From Pampus argenteus (taxonomy: Eukaryota; Chordata; Actinopteri; Scombriformes; Stromateidae): DNA of 64,000 bases. A program made the translations under genes and the position numbers. Positions 36,688 to 48,194 of the stretch are shown one piece after another. The DNA is taken from assembly GCA_036937835.1 (NCBI GenBank), contig CM072876.1:4459001-4523000 (forward strand). The letters are read 5' to 3'. The first letter of the stretch is position 1, and each line of letters begins with the position of its first letter. The notes under the pieces were generated by a model. The model was given only the letters and a program-made list of their open reading frames with translations. It did no database searches and was not told where the DNA came from.

Positions 36688-36840
36688 GAGCCCATATTCA
36701 AACACAGTCTCAGAATAGCAGACGCTGATCTCTGATCAGGTGTAGCTCAGGTGTCACGGTTGGATTTTCAATGTCACTGGACCAGACCAATGATCCCAGA
36801 TCAGGATGCTTATTCTTAGAAATGTTATGCATATGGACCC
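36688..36840. mobile_element. Fold-back (MITE-like) element
   Basis: The first 50 bp (GAGCCCATATTCA, then GTCTCAGAATAGCAGACG, then CTGATCTCTGATCA) and the reverse complement of the last 50 bp (GGGTCCATATGCATAACA, then TCTAAGAATAAGCATC, then CTGATCTGGGATCA) are clearly alike. The whole 153 bp would fold into a long imperfect hairpin. A similar sequence (CCCGTATTCATAAAG with GCTGATCTAGGATCAG) is a common dispersed repeat in fish as I recall it. Confidence 0.65.
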
Positions 36841-37015
36841 AGGGGCAAGGGTGATCAAGGTTAGCCAAAACACACAAACATCACTTTCACCAGCATGCTA
36901 CAAAACCACACAGGGAGGCAAGGTTGAATGACACAGTGATAGATGGAGGGGTGAATGAATTAGAGTGTTAGTGGTTATTTTTGGGTGACTAGATGAGAGA
37001 TCAATGAGGTGTGGG

Positions 37016-37025
37016 CATGCCATGC
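37016..37025 (-). promoter_or_regulatory. Candidate RBFOX site downstream of SS2 cassette
   Basis: The minus strand reads GCATGGCATG, two GCAUG motifs in the transcript 539 nt downstream of the cassette donor. Function is inferred from the motif only. Confidence 0.35.
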
Positions 37026-37564
37026 GCCATAGTGAGTTGGAAACAACTGTCAGAGCTCCCGCAATGAAGGTTTAAGGGTTGCCATTTTTTGGTAGTTTCT
37101 CTTTTAGGGCTCGGTGTCGAGGTCACCATCTTTGCTGGGATTGTGGTAAGCTTCTGTCAGTTCTGGACGACAGTCCTCACAAAAAATGGGGACTTTTTGT
37201 GTGAAAAAGTAAAATAAAAAAAAATAAGTTGCCCTCACAAAGGCAAAGAAGTCAATTTCTTTTTTTCTTTTTTTTTTTACTTGTTGGAAATCTGCAGTAA
37301 TGTGGAAAAAAAACAAAGAGAGAAAAAGTAAAAGCCAAAGTGAAAAAAACAGGATGGGGGATCGTGGGGTAAAGAAGGAGGTTGTTGGCAGGTCAGGGAG
37401 GAAATTGAGAAGAAGCGAAGAAAGAATTGCCTGGTAATACAAACCCATCTCCTCATTTTTTGATAAGAGTGTCTAGGATGAAACTCAAAGAGAACGAATA
37501 AAAGAAGAGAGGGGGAGGGGACACACGGCAAACCCAAAAAAAAGACAATAAGAATGATATCTAC

Positions 37565-37609
37565 CAGACAATGTAGTTTGTTTACCATAGCGTGTCCAAT
37601 GCCTGATTG
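37565..37609 (-). CDS. nrxn3: nrxn3 SS2 alternative cassette exon (45 nt)
   Basis: This 45-nt cassette encodes 15 residues, QSGIGHAMVNKLHCL. It matches the neurexin SS2 insert in LNS2 (HSGIGHAMVNKLHCS in NRXN1). It is phase 0 on both sides. The acceptor is the AG of CTGGAAAG and the donor GTAGAT. Upstream on the transcribed strand is a long U-rich stretch (rc of 37620-37730, with repeated T-runs broken by single G). Another U-run lies just downstream, as often seen around neuronally regulated microexons. A second AG 7 nt inside would break the frame, so I chose the first. Confidence 0.94.
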
Positions 37610-39083
37610 CTTTCCAGAAAAAAGGGGAAGAAAGGAAATCAAAAGAATAGTGAACAAAAAAGGTTGTTAATAAGGATGGACAGAAAACAAAAAAAAACAA
37701 AAAAAAACAAAAAAACAAAACCAAAGATGAAGAATTAGGATGTTAGTTAGTACATTAGTTGGTTAGATATTGGTTAGTAGTAAAAATGACTTTTTTATCA
37801 TGGATGAGTTAGTGTTGGGGTAAATAAACACTACATGAATTGTCAGAGATGCCATCCTAGCCAAATTATTTACATCAGAGTCCTGTAAGAAAAAAAAAAC
37901 AAAAACAAAAAAACAACAAGACAAAGAAGAGTACTGTAGGATGTGAGACTTTCAGATATACAATTTGTGTAGGATGGCTCAAATCCCAACAAAACCTGTG
38001 GTGTTTTTTCACCTTTCAGTCTAACAAAGAGGAAAGAAAATAAAGTGAAAGAAAGATAGAACTGTAGAAAGAAAGAAAGAAAAGAAGAAGAAGGCAGCCA
38101 AACAACCATTGGCTCTTAGCTTCTAACTCCCTAAACTGTGTGTTATACAACTATTTACTAATCTGTGGGGCAAAAAAGCTGACTGCCCTGAAGGGTCATG
38201 ATATCGACACTTAACTCGTCGAGACACATTAAATTCTATCTCAGCTTACAGACAAACTAAAGGTCGACCGAGACGATGAACAACTTACACACACACACGA
38301 CGCTGAGTCTCATTATTTTATTACTCTTTCTGCATCCTTTTATTGACAACACTGACTCATACTACTGTAACTCCATCCAACAATCAAAAAAAAGGGGCCA
38401 ATTCTAAATTACATCAAGAGAAATGGTAAACAATATCTGTCAAGTAACAAATTTGGCCTACGCACAACAAGATGCGCTACTTTGATGGAAATGTATCTCC
38501 GTTTAAAAAAAAAAAGCTCTGTGATCATCTGTGCTATAAATACGGCCTTAATGGATGGCTCAAAGGCAAACGCTCTCTGCCTGGCTTTAAAGTGAAAGTC
38601 TATATTCTACACAAGCATTAAAAAAACAAAAAAAAAAACAGTTTTTAAAAGCGAGGAGATAATAGAGCGAAAGTGAAGTTACCAGATAACTTTAATTCGA
38701 GGACACAGGAAACTCAAGTTTAATAACGTCGATAAACAGGAGAGAAGAAAATACCTAAAACATAACAGTGCCTTCGATTAATCGATTAATCGCATGCTGT
38801 AAAACTGATCTGTTGTTTTTACTCAGTAGAAAAGAAACTGAACAATGAAATGAAAAGTGAAAAGAAGTCCGTGTAATTATAAAGACAACCAAAACTAATA
38901 ATAATAATAATAAATAAATAATAATAATGACAACCGATCAGAACAAGGTGACATTCTTAAACGCCAGCTTTCTCTCTCTCAAGCTCTTGGAAGCAGTAAA
39001 TCTGAAGCAAAAAAATATATAAATAAATAAATAAAAATCCACCTGTCTCTAAACTCCGTCCATCACTGCTACCCCCCGATTAC
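37610..39083. other. Intron upstream of the SS2 cassette
   Basis: This 1.5 kb intron is strongly A-rich on the plus strand (37679-37720 and 37890-38095), giving long U-rich stretches in the transcript just upstream of the cassette. It also has TAA-type simple repeats at 38899-38934. No further exon was seen. Confidence 0.8.
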
Positions 39084-39385
39084 CTGTCTCAGGTTGCGTG
39101 TGACTTTGATGTCGTGCCAGGCGTTGTCATTGAATTTCCCACCGACCGGCTCGACGATGGCCTCAAAGGCCCCGGAGCCCAGATTGATGACGAGGGAAAC
39201 GGCCCCATCTTTTAGCGCCAGGTTGACATAGTCTGCGGATTTCCCCGTGTGGAGGAGGAGGCCATTGCGTTGCCAGGTCTTGAAGGACAGCGTGATCTCG
39301 TCGCTGCTGCTCTGGATGGGGTTCTGCGACAAGTCGTAACAGAAGTACTCCGAGCCGCGGAAGGTGGCCACGTTCTCCTCCCTCG
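39084..39385 (-). CDS. nrxn3: nrxn3 exon: N-terminal half of LNS2
   Basis: This 302-nt exon enters in phase 1 (acceptor TTTATCGTTTCAG) and ends in phase 0 (AGACAG followed by GTAATC). It encodes AREENVATFRGSEYFCYDLS, then QNPIQSSSDEITLSFKTWQR, then GKSADYVNLALKDGAVSLVI, then INLGSGAFEAIVEP, ending VTRNLRQ. The split Ala followed by REENVATFRG and the FKTWQRNG block point to neurexin-3. SADYVNL includes the loop that in known LNS2 structures helps bind Ca2+. Upstream on the minus strand the message must come from SS1 or EGF1 exons, which I could not find up to 64000. Confidence 0.97.
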
Positions 39386-40200
39386 CTGAAACGATAAAGG
39401 AAGAAGAAACTACATGTTAAAGCCTTCTGGTGACAGACATTATGTACCGTAAGTCACGAGGCTGTGCCATGACAACCAAAAAACCAAACAAACAGTCTGA
39501 AACTGAGTTTAGCTCCTGTGTGTCGGTCGCTGCATCAATCACGAGGCAGCCTCAGTAAATATGAGAAGTACCGTACGCTGCAGAAAAAAAAAGGTTATAT
39601 CAAACAAACACAATGCACTTCTCGCTATAATTACAGCTTTGATAATCCCATCATTCAGTTCAGATCATAAAAATCCTATCTGTATGACCGTGGGTTTAAG
39701 GTTTCACATACAGCCTCTAGACAGACAGACTACTTATGATGGAATACTATTCCCCGCTAATGGTGCACATAAATCAAACTTAGCCTGATTTTACAGTTTT
39801 ATATCACTCCGCTGTTGGAAAGTGACTTCCTGAGCCCATTTTTTTTTTTAGGCCGACACTGAGAGTAAGGTGAGACAGCTCGAGACAGAAAGTGAGGGGG
39901 CCCGAGGATGGATGGATGGATGGAGTGAGAGAGCAAAAATAAACATGCTAAGGGGGGGGGAAGAATGAGTGGATCTGAGGTGTTGTGTTTCCCTATGATC
40001 TGTGATGAAATAACTGACACTTTGGTTTGACACACACTGGCTACCTTGGGCGACAATACGGGTTTTTTAGCGTGTCGTCTCATTTTTTCCGGCATAAAGC
40101 GGTTTTTTTTTTCTCGTGTGCGCTCACAGAAAAAGTCATGAACGCTACAAGTGAAAGGAGAAGAAAAAGGGGGGAGGACACAAGAGAGAGATGAGAAAGA

Positions 40201-40231
<31 letters not shown>

Positions 40232-41589
40232 GCATAAGGGCTGCAGGCTGGAAAGCTTCAGTTTGTCGTTTTGGATCGGGCTATATGTAAACACGAGGGA
40301 GCAGTGTTGTAGAGCTGGCAGAAAGATACCGAAGGAAAGAGGGAAAAAAAATGACAATAAGAATATGGAGAATGAAACAAAAGGAAAGTGGGATGATGGC
40401 GTGTTGATTCCAGTCATGGAAAATGTCTCCCCTTGGCATCTCTGCACAACACAGAGACAAGAGGAAATAGTATGGGAAGCAACTGTGAAAGCCCTCATCC
40501 GTGTGCCTGGGGAATAAATAGAAACCCATTATTACCACCGAGGCAGAGTTACGTGCAACACAGAGAGGCAGAAGAATCTACATTGCAGAATTAAAATACT
40601 GATTTCATGCATCTAATCATAGAAACTGCACAAGCGTTCACGGCACAGAGATTAGAAAAGTCCATATAATATTGTTCTCTCGCACGAGTCTCAAAAGCAG
40701 GATGATAGCGCAAGAAAAAAATACATAAACCATCCAAAGAAAGACTCTGACATAACTGATTAAACATTGCTTTATATATATATATATAGCCACAATGTGG
40801 TTATATTGTCAAGTCATGATTGTCTATGAGGAAAATTGATTTGTGTTGTAGCTCATTGCTCCAGTTGGCTTTATGTAAATCTACACTGACGCTGGTCGGC
40901 TCGATCACCGCCTGGAGGAGCCTCGCATACTAACAAATGACAAATGCATACATGTGGAAAAAGGTAGACTTGTTTTTTTTTCCAGGGATGATTCAGCTCG
41001 ATTAATTTTAATTCTTGAATTCATACAGACGGCATTTTGACGTAAGTTGTAGCAGATTAGTTAAAGGCGATTATGACTTATAAATAAAAAATAAAAAAAT
41101 AAATTTAAAAAAAACAAAGAAAGCACCCGTCATCTCTGTATGTAGATATGCAGCATGTAATCCTTCAGATACACTTCAGACACCTGATTTTATCTGCTCT
41201 CACCTGACCCAAGGTAGAAAAAGGTTATTGCCATGGCAACTCCCCTCATCTACCCAACATATTCTAATTAGATTGTCTATCTGGGGATTGCAGCTCAAAC
41301 AGTAAGACACGCTCGTCTTTGAAGGGACTCCTGTTTATATTTTATTATAAAAAAGACCAAACATGACCATTAGTGGAGGTTTACTAGTTGTGGATGTGAC
41401 AAATTATGTATCAAGGGCAGTGACCTATTGAGCGCTGAAACATAGTCGAGGTTTCCATCTTATTTCATGCATCGCTGTGTCTTACAACAGTATCGGATAA
41501 ATAAAAAGTAGCAGAGTTGCCAGCAAAGGTCTCAAAATAATTGATGCCACAGTGCTTCAGCTTATCTTTAAAGTTCGCCATCATAGTGT
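39386..41589. other. Long upstream intron, part 1
   Basis: No SS1 or EGF1 exon was found. It contains a GATG tract (39908-39922), a (GA)n run (40207-40232) and short AT repeats near 40774. Open frames are fortuitous. Confidence 0.7.
40207..40232. repeat. (GA)n microsatellite
   Basis: GA dinucleotide run of about 26 bp within a longer purine-rich region (40150-40250). Confidence 0.93.
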
Positions 41590-41832
41590 TCAGCATGTTA
41601 GCATTTGCTAATTAGCAATAAACAATATAAGTGCAGCGAAGGCTAATGGGACCGTCATTAGTTTGGCATGTATTTGCTCTTCAACCGAGCTTTTGTACAA
41701 ATTAAAATTTTGATCTGATGGTGGTGATGGATGAAACATTAATGGATCAATAAAGTTACTCCAATTCATCCTTAGGGAGACTGTGAATGTGTGCACCAAA
41801 ACAAATGTATCCAATAGTTGTTGAGACATTTC
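41590..41832 (+). repeat. Abundant teleost interspersed repeat copy
   Basis: The order of motifs CAGCATGTTAGCATTTGCTA, CAAATTAAAATTTTGATCTG, CCAATTCATCCTTAGGG and CCAATAGTTGTTGAGACATT matches a repeat I recognise as very common in perciform-type fish genomes. It is non-coding, and the class (SINE-like or DNA transposon-derived) is unclear. Confidence 0.65.
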
Positions 41833-44800
41833 ATGTCCATCTCATCATTAATGATAATTTTTTTATTTTTATGCTCCAAAACACTATTTATTTAATTAAA
41901 CATGTTAGCAGTCTATGGTATATTTGACTCTCTATATCTGTATTAATTACAAAGACGTAATTACAAAGTCATGGTGGAGCTGTAAAGACTATCAATATAA
42001 CATCGTTGCTATGAATAATAGAGAGAGCAAATTGATATAATGTAATATTTGTGCACCTCAGCAATATTAAACCCTTGGTAAGTGTATATGGATCCATAAA
42101 AAACCAGGGGAAATGTATTGCCTGTTGAGACATGTTCTGCTCAGATCTGTGGCTTTCATATCGATCATATAGCAGGGTCATTTTCCCTTATTTTCGCCAT
42201 AGTCATCAATATTCCATTTGCGTGCTGCTTGGCCCGTTCACTGGGGGCTGGGGTTCGATTTCAAAATCCACTGGAAGCAATTAGCTCCTTCATTACCATC
42301 TCTCTCCCCCGCCCCCGGCCCTCCGCCCCCGGCCCCCCTCGCTGTACACACCCATGCTGCCTGAGCTCGCTCTCCGGTCTGATCCCAGAGGCCTCCAAGC
42401 AGAGAAAGCTGTCACCTTACAGAGCTCCAGTGCACAACCTTTAACCTCCATAAGATCACTGCAGGGTATCAAACCAAACTCTCCCTAATCACTGTGAATC
42501 TGACGAGTTTAAAGATGCGATTAGAGACGAGCGGCATTGTTGATTATTGCGGAAAAATACTGGACTTTATCTCGAGACGCTGCAGCTGTGAGGATGCCAA
42601 AGCCATAAGCCTCGCTGCACAAGGACGCTAGCCCGGCCAAGTAGCACTACGGAAAGTCCCAAGGAGACTTTTCTCTAGCGAGGTGAACTCAATCTGTGCT
42701 GACATCCAACACACTAAATGCATGTTTGCACCACTTTTTGCAGATAAATAAGCCTGAAGTTCCAGACCTAAACATAGAAAGCTAAGTTGTGCTTCAAGCT
42801 ATTGTTGTTTGTGTGACACCCCGGACAAATAGAAGCAAGTCAAGGTTGCAGTGGCATCTCAAACAATGCATTTAACTAAATCTGAAAAATCCTCCTCCTC
42901 CCACAAAACTCTCTCTCTCTCTCTTCACTTCCTCCTGCAGCCAAAATGAGAAATTAACATGATTTGCTAATAACAACTCAAGCAGCACAGTTAGCCTGGA
43001 CGCAGTTGAACATTAACAATGTGTTTCACTGCTTCGCAACACGAGGCTAACGCTAACCATGCTACTGGGTGGAAGCTCGGTGGTGGAGCCACGACATGTC
43101 AAATGAATTTGGAGCATCAGGGGTGATGTCTCTCTTCAAAGGCAGGCAGCAGCGCTGTCAGACAGGCTTATGTTTGACGGAGATTTGGCAGAACACATTC
43201 CACGCTAATATTTAACCGGTCGATTACGATCAATGTACTGAAGCAAAAATTAAACTGAATCCAGAATAGAAAGGAATGATTTATTTTTATTTTTTGGCGA
43301 GAAAATACTATATATGAGTTTCCAGTCTATAGGCTATACACAGACTGCCTTGAATGTGTCCACCCAATGACAGCTTTTACAATGTCACATGACATATCTA
43401 AGACCCCCCCCCCGACACTTCTTTTCTCATATCCTGTTTGGTGTAACCTTGTGAAGCTGTGGCGAACGACCTGTCTGAGACTGCCTTTGATGTCTGCGCT
43501 AAACAGACCGAGGACGCAAGAGTGACAAAGAGAGAGGTAAACATAAACAGAAGTGACACGGAGGAAGCAAAGAGTCTGGAGAAAAAAAAAAAAAGAAAAA
43601 GAAGAGATGGATGAAGGGGAAGAATAAAAGGAGCAGATAGAGGCAAAGACACAGAAGCACTTCCAATGGCCCTCCAGAGAAATGAAGTGACAGTGTGTGT
43701 TAAGACTAGCAGTGAGGAGCGGTCCCTGTGGCTTATGATTCCAGCATTGATAAACCTTATTACTGCAGCTGATAACACAGCACACCCATCAAGTCCCATT
43801 CTGTCTTTCTCCCCCCCCCCTTTTCACCTACCTTAAAACATACTAATACCCTCACCAATCCTAACACATTATCCATTATTGCTTTTTAGTGCCGGCTCAT
43901 TTTCTTGCAATATTTACAGGGCATATATTGGAGATGAAGTAAAGCTTTTTCAACTTTAACAAGCAATAGAAAGTGCTGCAGGGGAACAGGGAAAAAAAAA
44001 CACAAAAAACCCCCCCAAAAAAACGAGGCAGACTAATGTCAGCCTTATACCAAACGACAAATTTCCAATGTCAGAGAGAGTTGTTGGATATTCTTAGGTA
44101 ACATACAAAGGAAGCTGTGGCCAAAAGCTTCTGTTTGTGCTCTATTGTTTTTAACAGGATGAGTAATAATCTCAAAAGGAAATGGTGACGCTGCAGGACC
44201 TTCACTGTTTGCAAAATCGTATAACCTGTGATTTAAAAACTCCGTCTTATGACACATTGTCTCTAGATGTGAGAGGGTGTCAGACTTTGAGTCTTTTCAA
44301 AGTCTTTTCAAACGGTAGGAAGAATTAGAAGAAGGCAGCATCATGACTGCGTCAGAGTATGACTCACTATGGTGCGTGTACATGAGGAGGAACCAGAACT
44401 AAAACACTGATCATCATCCTCTTGTATACTGGTAATTTCATTAGCAGATGACAGGTCAACAAGTTTGTGTGTACTGTATGCAGCCGGATAATTCAGATAA
44501 TTACCACTGTGAATAGAAATATGAAGTGGGTATTTAGGTCTTCTTTTAGGCCGGTGATTTTTTAGCATAGCAAATCTGAACAGTTACATCATGGATAAAC
44601 ATTTTCATCATCACCACAGGATGAACTGTGGTAATTTTGAGGATATCCTGACTATAGTGATGGTGTGGAAAAAAATATTAGATTTCCTTTTTAAGGTTCC
44701 TATGAGGGTCAATCCTATTGATTATAAGGCCAAGTTTGACATCTTAAAATAAAAAAAAGGGACATGAAATATGAAAAATCATGATCCTCAGAGGATAAAC

Positions 44801-45384
44801 CTACAAGATTTGAAGTGTACAAGATTTCCAACAAGTAGCAGGAGCATAACAATAAAACTGTGAGTGAGCACTAGTAGACGATATCTTTTAGCACCACCCT
44901 CAGGCTGCCAGGCATCTCTGAAGACGGTGTTGCTCACACTTGAATGAACCCCTTTGATTAGTGTATCCCAGTTGGTGTTTTCAACCATCAAAAAACAGAT
45001 TTCCAAAAAAAAAAAAGGCAGTCTGTTGCTGTATTTTGCGTGGGAAATCTTAACATAACACAGATGTGATCTCTAGTGTCTGAATATGTGTGATTCTGTG
45101 ATCCATTTTTCCAGAGTCATTACTCGCCGTTGTTCTTTATGTACTCTTTGAACTGCATATGAAAACATCAGAACAGAAAAGCAGAAATTGGCCTGGCAGA
45201 AATGGTAAAGCTGCCTCTGCTGCATTTTAATGTAAACAGCACACCTTGAGAAAAACTTTTAGACAGGTAAATGCCATTTTTCAAAAGGTATCTGCAGTGT
45301 GGACATGACTGAAGGCTCCCTTCTGGGTACCGGCTGTGACAAGCTAGTCACTGTCACCTTCGGTGTGTTTTTCAGCACACTCGC
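41833..45384. other. Long upstream intron, part 2
   Basis: No exon is recognised here. It holds the C-rich, G-quadruplex-type tract at 42306-42338, pyrimidine runs at 42909-42925, and poly-A and poly-C runs near 43990-44025. Confidence 0.7.
42306..42338 (-). other. G-quadruplex-type tract in the transcribed RNA
   Basis: The plus strand has six C-runs (5, 5, 3, 5 and 6 long with 1-3 base gaps) at 42306-42338. On the minus strand, the sense strand of nrxn3, this reads as closely spaced G-runs, sufficient for a G-quadruplex. Sp1-type GGGGGCGG motifs are also present. GC here is far above that of the surrounding intron. Confidence 0.6.
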
Positions 45385-45449
<65 letters not shown>

Positions 45450-45450
45450 T
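45385..45450. repeat. (TG)n microsatellite
   Basis: TG dinucleotide run of about 65 bp with one A interruption near its end. Confidence 0.97.
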
Positions 45451-45680
45451 CAGTGAAGCTCCTTATCGGCTGCTGATGGCGGAGTCTCCATGGAGTGAGT
45501 GATGAGGTTTGGAGTGACAGCAGGGGTGGGGGGATGGTGGTGTGAATGGCGAGAGTGAACGATGGAGGGATGGAGGGTGCCTGAAGAATGGGGGCAGGTG
45601 CCTGAGGTCCAATCCCATCAACTGAGGCAATTGTGCGGAGCGAATACAGGAGTGAAGAGGTTGGGGTTGAGGATGGGAGT

Positions 45681-45718
<38 letters not shown>
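45681..45718. repeat. (GA)n microsatellite
   Basis: GA dinucleotide run of about 38 bp with one AAAG interruption. Confidence 0.95.
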
Positions 45719-45720
<2 letters not shown>

Positions 45721-46678
45721 TGGTGGCTACTATTACTAATACTGGACAATTAAGAGTAAAAGTACTGTGTAAAAACGCAGAGGAGAGGGAGGGATTAAAA
45801 AAAATATATATATTGGCCAAGCATAATGATTAGAAAAAACTGAAATATTAGTTTCATAGACGTTTATGGAGAGTCATCAGGACGTAATGGAAACATCTCT
45901 GAGGGCAAATGTACAAAATAAATATGGATTCAAAACACGAATGCTGCTCATCCTGACGAAAAAACATCCCTACTCCGCTTCGAGTTTTACATTTTGTTGA
46001 CATCATTGCCCCTGTAGTTGTCTTTCATTGTGCATTCATGAGGTCAAATATTGACTGAGTTACTCCATGCAGTGTGCAGTAACTTTACTCATGAATCCTT
46101 GAGTGGTTTCCACATTTTTAAATGGCTGCAACTTGCAGATTACAATAATATGGAGTCATCCGGAGTCTGTATTATTTCCGTCACACAATCAAACGATCTC
46201 TGACAGTATGTCTCCTGAATGCTGACTATTGCATCAGCCTGACAGCTACCGTCCCGGGCCGAAAAAATGAAATGTGACGGCAGTGAACATTGTATTGGTT
46301 TCATATTCTCCACCATTCTGCAGAAAGCACCATCTTAAAAAAAAAAAAAAAAAGAGGCTTGCATCACCTCTACATCTGCGTGGGGGTTCGTGAGGTATTT
46401 GTTTTCATCCGTCTGCCTGACATATTATATGTTTAACTATGAAATGAGCTATTGTGCTTGCTAACCAAATCATTTAATTACTTTAAGCTAGAGAGACTGA
46501 ACGTGTATACTGTATCCTATTGGCTGTGAGCGTTCACCGAGCAGTAAACAACCCGTCAGTAATGGGAACGCTTTATGTATACAGCATGTGTGTGTGAAAG
46601 CACATGTTTGTGGTAGTTTTTGTATTTGAGCTTGCTCCATAGGACAGAGTTACAGGCAGGCGGGGCCATCCCCGGAGC

Positions 46679-46688
46679 CTGTCAATCA
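46679..46688 (-). promoter_or_regulatory. PBX-MEIS/PREP composite motif
   Basis: The minus strand reads TGATTGACAG, the canonical PBX with MEIS/PREP decamer. A second MEIS core (CTGTCA) at 46725-46730 and an inverted CCAAT box (TTATTGGCT, near 46707) lie within 50 bp. A neural enhancer is possible but unproven. Confidence 0.45.
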
Positions 46689-48149
46689 TCCAGAGTGGCG
46701 TCGCCTTATTGGCTATTATCTCTCCTGTCAGAAGCCCAGCCGTGCCTCCACCTCACCACATCAGTCTCTGTCAGTTCACATGCTGCCTGTGGATAAAGCC
46801 ATGGAGCATGCTACTGTTATCATTACTTTTAGTGACATGTGCTGTTTCAGGCCCAAGACTCCATTAACAAGTGTCACCTCTTATTCTGAAACTACGACTA
46901 ATAAGTTATTTTAATTTGTAATATATATATATATCACTTACTTTCTTATTTTAAAGTTCTTGTCTTCTTTTTCACAGTTTCTATATTCAATACTTTATCA
47001 TCCACTCGATTGTTAAGCTTGATGGAGCTTTGTTATGCTATATGGCTGCTCTCCACCCACACATGAAGGAGAACCAAGTGCACAAAAAAAGAAGCAATTA
47101 ACAAAGCAAATTCACACCTCAGTAACGCAATCTTTCACAATCTTTAAATGACTGCAAACTGAATGATTTGTCTCCTTTTTTTTAATTATATAATGTAAGC
47201 ATACATATTTAGCAGTGTTCATATGCCATGTTCAATTTGCTGGGTAATAATCTTTCACCAGAGGAAATGACGTACTGATGTGATGCATCATGCATTGTAG
47301 TTTTTTGTAGTTATCAGTTTAATAATGCATTTACTGGTAATTAAAAAGAGATGAGAGCCAAAATTCACATTTTTTTAATGATTTAGCCACTACAATAAAA
47401 AATGCTTTTCAATATTTCCTTCCTCGTTGTTATATTTTTATATATATATTTTGAGACTACCTGCAAATTAATGTTTAAATTAACACAATCCCAAGCAGAA
47501 ATCATAAACTAATGAGATCGGGAGAGAGTCAAAGTCCCTCTCCTGCACTTGAAACAGATTAGCACACATTCCTAGTTGAATCTGAGGCCATCTAATATTT
47601 ATTACCTCTATAACTTACTCTCATGTGTACTGCCAGAACATTTAGCTGCGTGCAGGGAGGCGAGGGGTTAAAGGGGGAACAGCAGTGCCATAAAAAGGGA
47701 CAATGAAATAAACATGACTCACCGTAAAAGGACCCTTAAAGCCAATATAATCTAGATGGTGAGGAAGAGCAGGGTGCCAAAGGCCGGTTAATGATGAGCG
47801 CTCCCCTCAGGCTTGAACTATGACCTCACCTCAACCAGCCAATCAAGTGATGTTTCAAGATGGAGAAGAACAGGATTGTTGAGGATTATTGTCTTATCCT
47901 TTGGGCCTCATTCGGGACATTTTTTGGCGTTTTAATTTTTTCAAATTTTATTAGTTTAACTTTAGCTCCTATAATGAGTCTATAATAAACTGTGCAGCCA
48001 ACACAAACACACTCAGATCCTTATGGACAAGTGTCATTTTTAATCCAATGGCCATTATAGCATGATGCCTTATGGGGCAATACATGATATTTTTTCCTGG
48101 TTTCCACTAGGGGCACTGCTGCTGTATTATGCAGACCGATGTGTAAGCA

Positions 48150-48151
<2 letters not shown>

Positions 48152-48189
<38 letters not shown>
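48152..48189. repeat. (TG)n microsatellite
   Basis: TG dinucleotide run of about 38 bp directly before the first copy of a local duplicated segment. Confidence 0.96.

Positions 48190-48194
<5 letters not shown>

Larger units (their letters stand above)
35928..37564. other. Intron between SS2 cassette and LNS2 exon
   Basis: This 1.6 kb intron contains a short CA-rich tract (36371-36410), a fold-back element at 36688-36840 and a GCAUG doublet at 37016-37025 (minus strand). T-runs on the minus strand follow the cassette donor. No further exon was found. Confidence 0.75.
745..39385 (-). other. nrxn3: Neurexin-3 gene, central alpha-specific segment (12 exons)
   Basis: This is the gene span covered by recognisable exons. 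Alpha-neurexins are presynaptic single-pass adhesion proteins with nine extracellular modules (LNS1-EGF1-LNS2-LNS3-EGF2-LNS4-LNS5-EGF3-LNS6). They bind neuroligins, LRRTMs, neurexophilins, dystroglycan and cerebellins. The exons here encode LNS2 to LNS5. Splice phases chain exactly: 1, 0, 0, 0, 1, 1, 1, 1, 1, 0, 2, 1, 1. Residues such as FKTWQRNG, SVNSRRTPFTASGE, EASILSYDGSMYMK, FIAVELVKG and LINDAL resemble NRXN3 rather than NRXN1 or NRXN2 as I know those families. Both ends of the gene are missing from the window. The SS2 and SS3 alternative exons are present. Transcription is on the minus strand, and the paralogue (3a or 3b) is undetermined. Confidence 0.96.
45451..48151. other. Long upstream intron, part 3
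   Basis: No exon is recognised here. It includes (GA)n at 45681-45718, an A-run near 46336-46354 and a PBX/MEIS motif at 46679-46688. Confidence 0.7.
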
